From assembly GCF_047511655.1 (NCBI RefSeq), contig NC_133398.1, forward strand, positions 111,678,332-111,742,331: a stretch of DNA of 64,000 bases, written 5' to 3'. The position numbers and the translations under genes are program-made. Position 1 is the first letter of the stretch, and each line of letters opens with the position of its first letter. Below are positions 59,444 through 64,000 of this stretch, one piece after another. A model generated the notes under the pieces. The model made no database searches and was not told the origin of the DNA. It worked only from the letters and a program-made list of their open reading frames with translations. Origin of the DNA: Castor canadensis. Lineage: Eukaryota > Chordata > Mammalia > Rodentia > Castoridae.

Positions 59444-60435
59444 CCATCTCTAGACATAAAGGAAATGCAATTCAAAACCAAACTAAGATTCCACCTCACC
59501 TCCATTAGAATAGCTATCATCAAAAACACCACCACCAACATGTGTTGGTGAGGATGTGGGGAAAAAGGAACCCTTGTACACTGCTGAAGGGAATGCAAGC
59601 TGGTGCAACACTTTGGAGAAAAAAATTGGAGGCTTCTTAAAAATCTATACATAGACTTATAATATGATCCCTCCTGGGGATATACCCAAGGAATGCAACG
59701 CAGGTTACTCCAGAGGCACTTGCACACCCATGTTTATTGGAGAACTATTCATGATTTTCAAGTTATGGGAAAAACCAAGATGCCCCACTACTGATGAATG
59801 GATCAGGAAAATGTGGTATTTGTACACAATGGTATTTTACTCAGTCATGAAGAAGAATGAAATCTTATCATTCTCAAACGGATGGAACTGGAGAACATCA
59901 TTCTGAGTGAAGTTAGCTAGTCTCAGAAGAGCAAAAATCATATGTTCTCCCCCCTATGTGGACTTTAGATCTAGGGCAAATACAGTAATGTGGTTGGACT
60001 TGGGTCACAAGGCAAGGGGAGAGCACATAAGGGAGATATGGGAATAGGTAAAAAACCCAAAACATGAAAGCGTTTGATGTCCCCACTCCAGAGGAACTAA
60101 TACAGAAAGCTTAAAACGACAGAGGTAAACATGAGAAGGGTATCAGGATCCAATGCATAAGTCAGTTAGAGATGAATTCAGTTGGGTTGTAACATATTTG
60201 TACATGAAAGCAATGCCAGCAATCTCTCTGTATAGCTATCCTTAAGTCAACTAACAAAAACACTTTGTCTTCCTTGTTATGCTTGTCTCTTCTCTTCAAC
60301 AAAATTAGAGATAAGGGCCAAACAGGTTCTGCCTGGAAGCGATGGGTAGGGGGGAGAAGATGGGGGAAAGGGACAGTGTGGAGAAATGACCTAAACAGTA
60401 TACGCACATGTGAATAAATGAGTATAACAAAAGAG
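59444..60435 (+). mobile_element. L1 3' end (ORF2 C-terminus and 3'UTR), copy B
   Basis: Homologous to 53321-54325. Its left end is set by the duplication breakpoint, not by reverse-transcription truncation. Contains the PTTDEWIRKMWYL frame near 59780-59820, a G-rich tract (60347-60368) and the end GCACATGTGAATAAATG at 60404-60420. Confidence 0.88.
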
Positions 60436-60699
60436 GAACAAAAACATTGTCATATAAAACATATGAAGTCTGATTATAGAAAGAAAATAAATAATTTCCC
60501 TATAATAAGAAAATTAAAAAGTATACATGGTAATATATGTTTAAACATTCATTGCAAGTAGTATTTAATTTAAATATTCAGAATTGAATATTTAAATTAA
60601 AATATGACATATACACATTATATATAGATACCATTCATGGCTTGGAAATATCTGTTAAAGTTTTACAAAGTCATAGGTAAAGTATATCCCCAAACTCAC

Positions 60700-63170
60700 A
60701 GATAAGAAAATATTGTTGTAAGATGATACCTCAACTCTGCACACAAAAAGATTTCCAGCACAACTGAAATTCTTAATGAGAGTCTCACTTCAAAAGGAGA
60801 AAGACAACCAAGGTGGTTACATATTCCTACTCTCAGGTTAGGACTAAATTAGTGTAATAATGATGGACAGTAATCAGAAAAGAATGAGTACTCATATTTG
60901 GATAGAAAATATATTGTGATTAAAGAGTTAAGAAAATAATTTCATATGGTCAATGTAAAGTGATAAGTATATATAAGAGACTATTGAAAGTAGCTAACTA
61001 AATTATAATTTCAAAAAGAAAAGAATCTAGAAGACAAATAAAATAATTATTCCACCACAAGTAAATATACCCAAATAATTATGAAAATAAGGTGCTAATA
61101 CCTAGATATACTCTACTTGGATTGGTGAAAGTCATGGATTCAGTTAAAATCTATAAAAGACAAGGAAAGAGATAAAACACGTAATCTGGACAGGGTGCAT
61201 TTTTAAACTGACCTAAACTGCTGTTTGACAATTTGACTCTTACTAGGACAAAACAGAAGTTTTTGGAAGTTTCTACATTCATAAAAATAAAATGAATTAA
61301 GGTGGACATATATTCTGCAGAAAGATTTGACTAGGATAAGAAATAAAGGATTTACAGAAGTTAACAATAGATATGAATAAATATACATATGTGTATATAT
61401 TTTCAGATATTAAAGTAAAATATATTGTGAATACAAAGATAAACCATTAGTTGACAGGAACAATGAAAGGATAAAATAATACATGAGAGAAAGAGTGGTA
61501 AGCAGATAGTCCAAGCAAACATTCATTAAGCAATGAACTCATCATATAACCAAATAATCATAAAGGAAATGCCAATACCTAGAAAAAACAGCTACCTCAA
61601 CTTTCAAAGTTCAAGGAAAAGTTACTTTGTAGCAGGAATCCAGGAAATGTTTGTTTTAAAATTGGATACCTGTAAAGGGAAACTATCATTCTTGCCCAAG
61701 CTGGATCTTATTGAGAATGCATGAATTTTATCCTAACAACAGAATTGTGAGAGTTTCTGACATTTAAATGAAAGCAAAACAATATGGCCTCATATTCCCA
61801 GTGATGGAATGGACCTAATCCAGGGTATAAAGTTTAAATTATTGGCATAATTTTATAGTAAATAAATTTAAATCAAATAAAACATGATATTTTAATATTA
61901 GAACATAAACATTCTGAGGAAAGGGTTGAGAAATAATTTAGAGGATCAAATGTAGTCACAAGTATATATGTGAGAATGTTGTAAAATTGATATGACACTT
62001 AAACTGAAAAGAGTCCAGAAGACAATAATCACTGTGTATTAGGACACTAATAAAGGAACAAATAACAAATAGATATATTCTAATTAAACTTCTAAAAGTC
62101 ATTTATAGATTTAAATTTGTATAAATATTTAGAAATGATAGAAACAATCTTATCTGCAGAACATTAATTACCAAACACATTTAAGAAGTCTCCTAAGTAG
62201 TTAGATTTCACCAGAACAATGTTAGAAAAGTGGACTGGAAATTTTTATCCTCAAATTAAAAAGCAAACCAACTTGGGCACATTTTCACAGTCCCTGATCA
62301 GCCTAAATTTAGATATTAAAGATTTCTATGAGTAAAAGTTACAAATTTGAAGATAAATTTAAACAAAAGAGATTTATATACTACAGAATTAAATATGTTG
62401 AGATTGAAAAACATTATTATGAAGAAGTAAAAAATACTAATAAGAAATATGAGAGATTGAGAAAAAGGAATCATTAAAATTGCATGGAAAATCAAAGAAA
62501 TTCCAGACAACAGAAATTAATAACTTCATTTATCATATATGAGAATGATCAAAAACAGATGATAAAATTAAGTAGTAATAATAAACAGTATTTATCAAAA
62601 TTCAGGGATAAATTTGAAATTGAACAATAATAGAGAATAAGAAAAATATATTACCTAGTCACACAGGCTTAATATGGTTATTAAAGAGTGGGTAGATGAA
62701 AGTTAATAAGAAAATGTGTAATTTCAGTAAGATTTGAACATGCAGTGTATAATTGAACTAAGATATCTTCATGTACTCACCATCAGAATGAGCCTAGGAT
62801 GTGATATAAAAGACTTGCAAAAGATTTAAACCCCTGAAAGCAAGCAAAATAATGTACACATATATAACAGCACAAAATAATTTATAAAGACATAAAAATG
62901 AATATTTTGAAAGAAATAATATACAATAAGGATTGTAGAAAAACTGCTCAAAATAGATTATTAAAATGAAAAATTATAAAGATGGGAAAATTCCAAATGA
63001 CATAAAGAATGTAATCAATGCAGTATTTAACACAATATTCATAAAATTAATACAAATATTTAGGTGTTAGGCAACATACATTCCAAAACCATGAAAGGAC
63101 ATTTAATATCTTTAATCTCATTTTATATTGTTAAATATTGGAAGGTATTCAAAAAAGAGTTGGCTCTTAA
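60700..63170 (+). repeat. Array of five A-type monomers (0.48-0.50 kb), copy B
   Basis: Anchors at about 60730, 61210, 61707, 62190 and 62677, spacings 480, 497, 483 and 487. This is the uninterrupted version of the copy A array and the best place to derive a monomer consensus. Confidence 0.72.
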
Positions 63171-64000
63171 ATTTATGTCTCCCTTTGATCAAGTGTTAGT
63201 TTGGTACATTGGTAATTCCTGATGGATAACATGTGACCAAATATCATTTTTGGACCTTTTCTATTATTGAGGTACTGAGGATACATTGAGAAATTTACCA
63301 AAGTTCTTACAATTACAGCACAATACATCATAGTTGAATTCACCTCCTCCATCATTCACCTTTTCCCTGTTGCTCTCATTCATTGAACAGTTTTAACATT
63401 TCACATGAGTGCATAATATTTACACCATAATCCCCCTCCTACATCCTTTCCATACATCTTCCCTCTCAAAGTGCAAAGACCCAGACAGCACCAGTTTTAC
63501 CTTCCTGTTCTCCTTTTTGAAAAAAAAGACATTGTCACTTGTATAATTTAGCTATGCAGGAAGCTTCATTGTGATATTTCCACGTATATATGTACTTTAA
63601 CCTGAATTTGTTCATTCCCTCTATTTCCTCCTCTTCTACCTTGGTCTCATTCTTATGTTGATTTTAACAGGTTTAAATATTCTTTATTCATTCTTATATA
63701 GCGAGTATATCAACTATATTCACCTTCTTAACTTCCTTCTTTTTCCTTCCATCTCCCATTAGTGATTTCCCCTTGGTGTGACGTGTTTTTCATAATATTG
63801 CTTATACTGGTATTGGGCTTATATTTTGCATAGGAGAGAAACATGTGACCTTTGGCTTTGTGAACCTTGTTAACTTCACTTCTCATAAGACTAGGTTTTC
63901 CAGTTCCATCTATTTACCTGCAAATGACAAAATTTTATTCTTCTTAACGGCTGAATAAAATTCCACTGTACATGAATTCCACATTTTCTTAATCCCTTCA
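63171..64000 (-). mobile_element. Old L1 (3'UTR and end of ORF2), antisense, runs off the window
   Basis: 63171-63768 matches 57425-58023. From 63769 the element continues with GGAGAGAAACATGTGACC, TTTACCTGCAAATGACAAAA and ACGGCTGAATAAAATTCCAC, the end of L1 ORF2 on the minus strand. It extends beyond position 64000. Confidence 0.82.

Larger units (their letters stand above)
59444..63768 (+). repeat. Segmental tandem duplication, copy B
   Basis: Collinear with 53321-58023. The left edge starts mid-L1 at CCATCTCTAGACATAAAGG and the right edge runs on without a break into the old L1 ORF2. Lacks the L1 insertion present in copy A. Confidence 0.93.

Overview
This is eukaryotic, AT-rich, gene-poor DNA from a mammal. 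It fits a rodent best, probably of the beaver / kangaroo-rat group. The evidence is L1 LINEs at many stages of decay, an ID-like tRNA-derived SINE, a dimeric SINE made of a 7SL (B1-like) half joined to an ID-like half, and older mammalian fossils (MIR, MER5A-like). The species-group call is inference from the SINE type. I found no intact protein-coding gene, no tRNA or rRNA gene and no CRISPR array. Nearly all long reading frames are pieces of L1 ORF1/ORF2, their antisense shadows, or pieces of one processed pseudogene.

Layout. 1-4.9 kb: a MIR relic, then a processed pseudogene of LIN54 (minus strand, 1378-4890) with a 15-bp target-site duplication. 4.9-7.6 kb: an ID-like SINE and old L1 fragments. 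7.65-14.48 kb: a near full-length minus-strand L1 ('L1-alpha') with its own target-site duplication and a 435-bp solo LTR inside ORF2. 14.5-20.4 kb: older minus-strand L1 pieces, an island without recognised repeats apart from a MER5A-like element, and an old L1 5'UTR. 20.8-27.2 kb: a degenerate tandem-repeat domain interrupted by a twin-primed (partly inverted) L1. 27.5-34.1 kb: a near full-length plus-strand L1 ('L1-beta') that split another twin-primed L1. 34.3-36.3 kb: old L1 with a nested young 3'UTR. 36.4-39.6 kb: more of the degenerate repeat. 39.8-43.4 kb: L1 3'UTR pieces and a plus-strand old L1 with a long 5'UTR. 43.4-48.3 kb: degenerate repeat again, in both orientations, with a dimeric SINE. 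48.4-52.6 kb: L1 3'UTR scraps and plain AT-rich DNA. 52.66 kb to the end: a truncated L1 followed by a 4.3-4.4 kb direct duplication (53321-58023 and 59444-63768) that contains the best-preserved tandem monomers.

The most interesting structure is the degenerate repeat. Its monomer recurs about every 480-500 bases over several kilobases, occurs in three separate zones and inside the duplicated segment, and is not obviously L1, SINE or LTR. The duplication can be ordered in time: an L1 3' end and the monomer array were duplicated together, and a 307-base L1 3'UTR with a 15-bp target-site duplication later inserted into only one copy.

All identifications come from reading the sequence and comparing it with remembered family features. 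No database search was run. Boundaries of old repeats are approximate, to about 20-50 bases, unless a target-site duplication fixes them.
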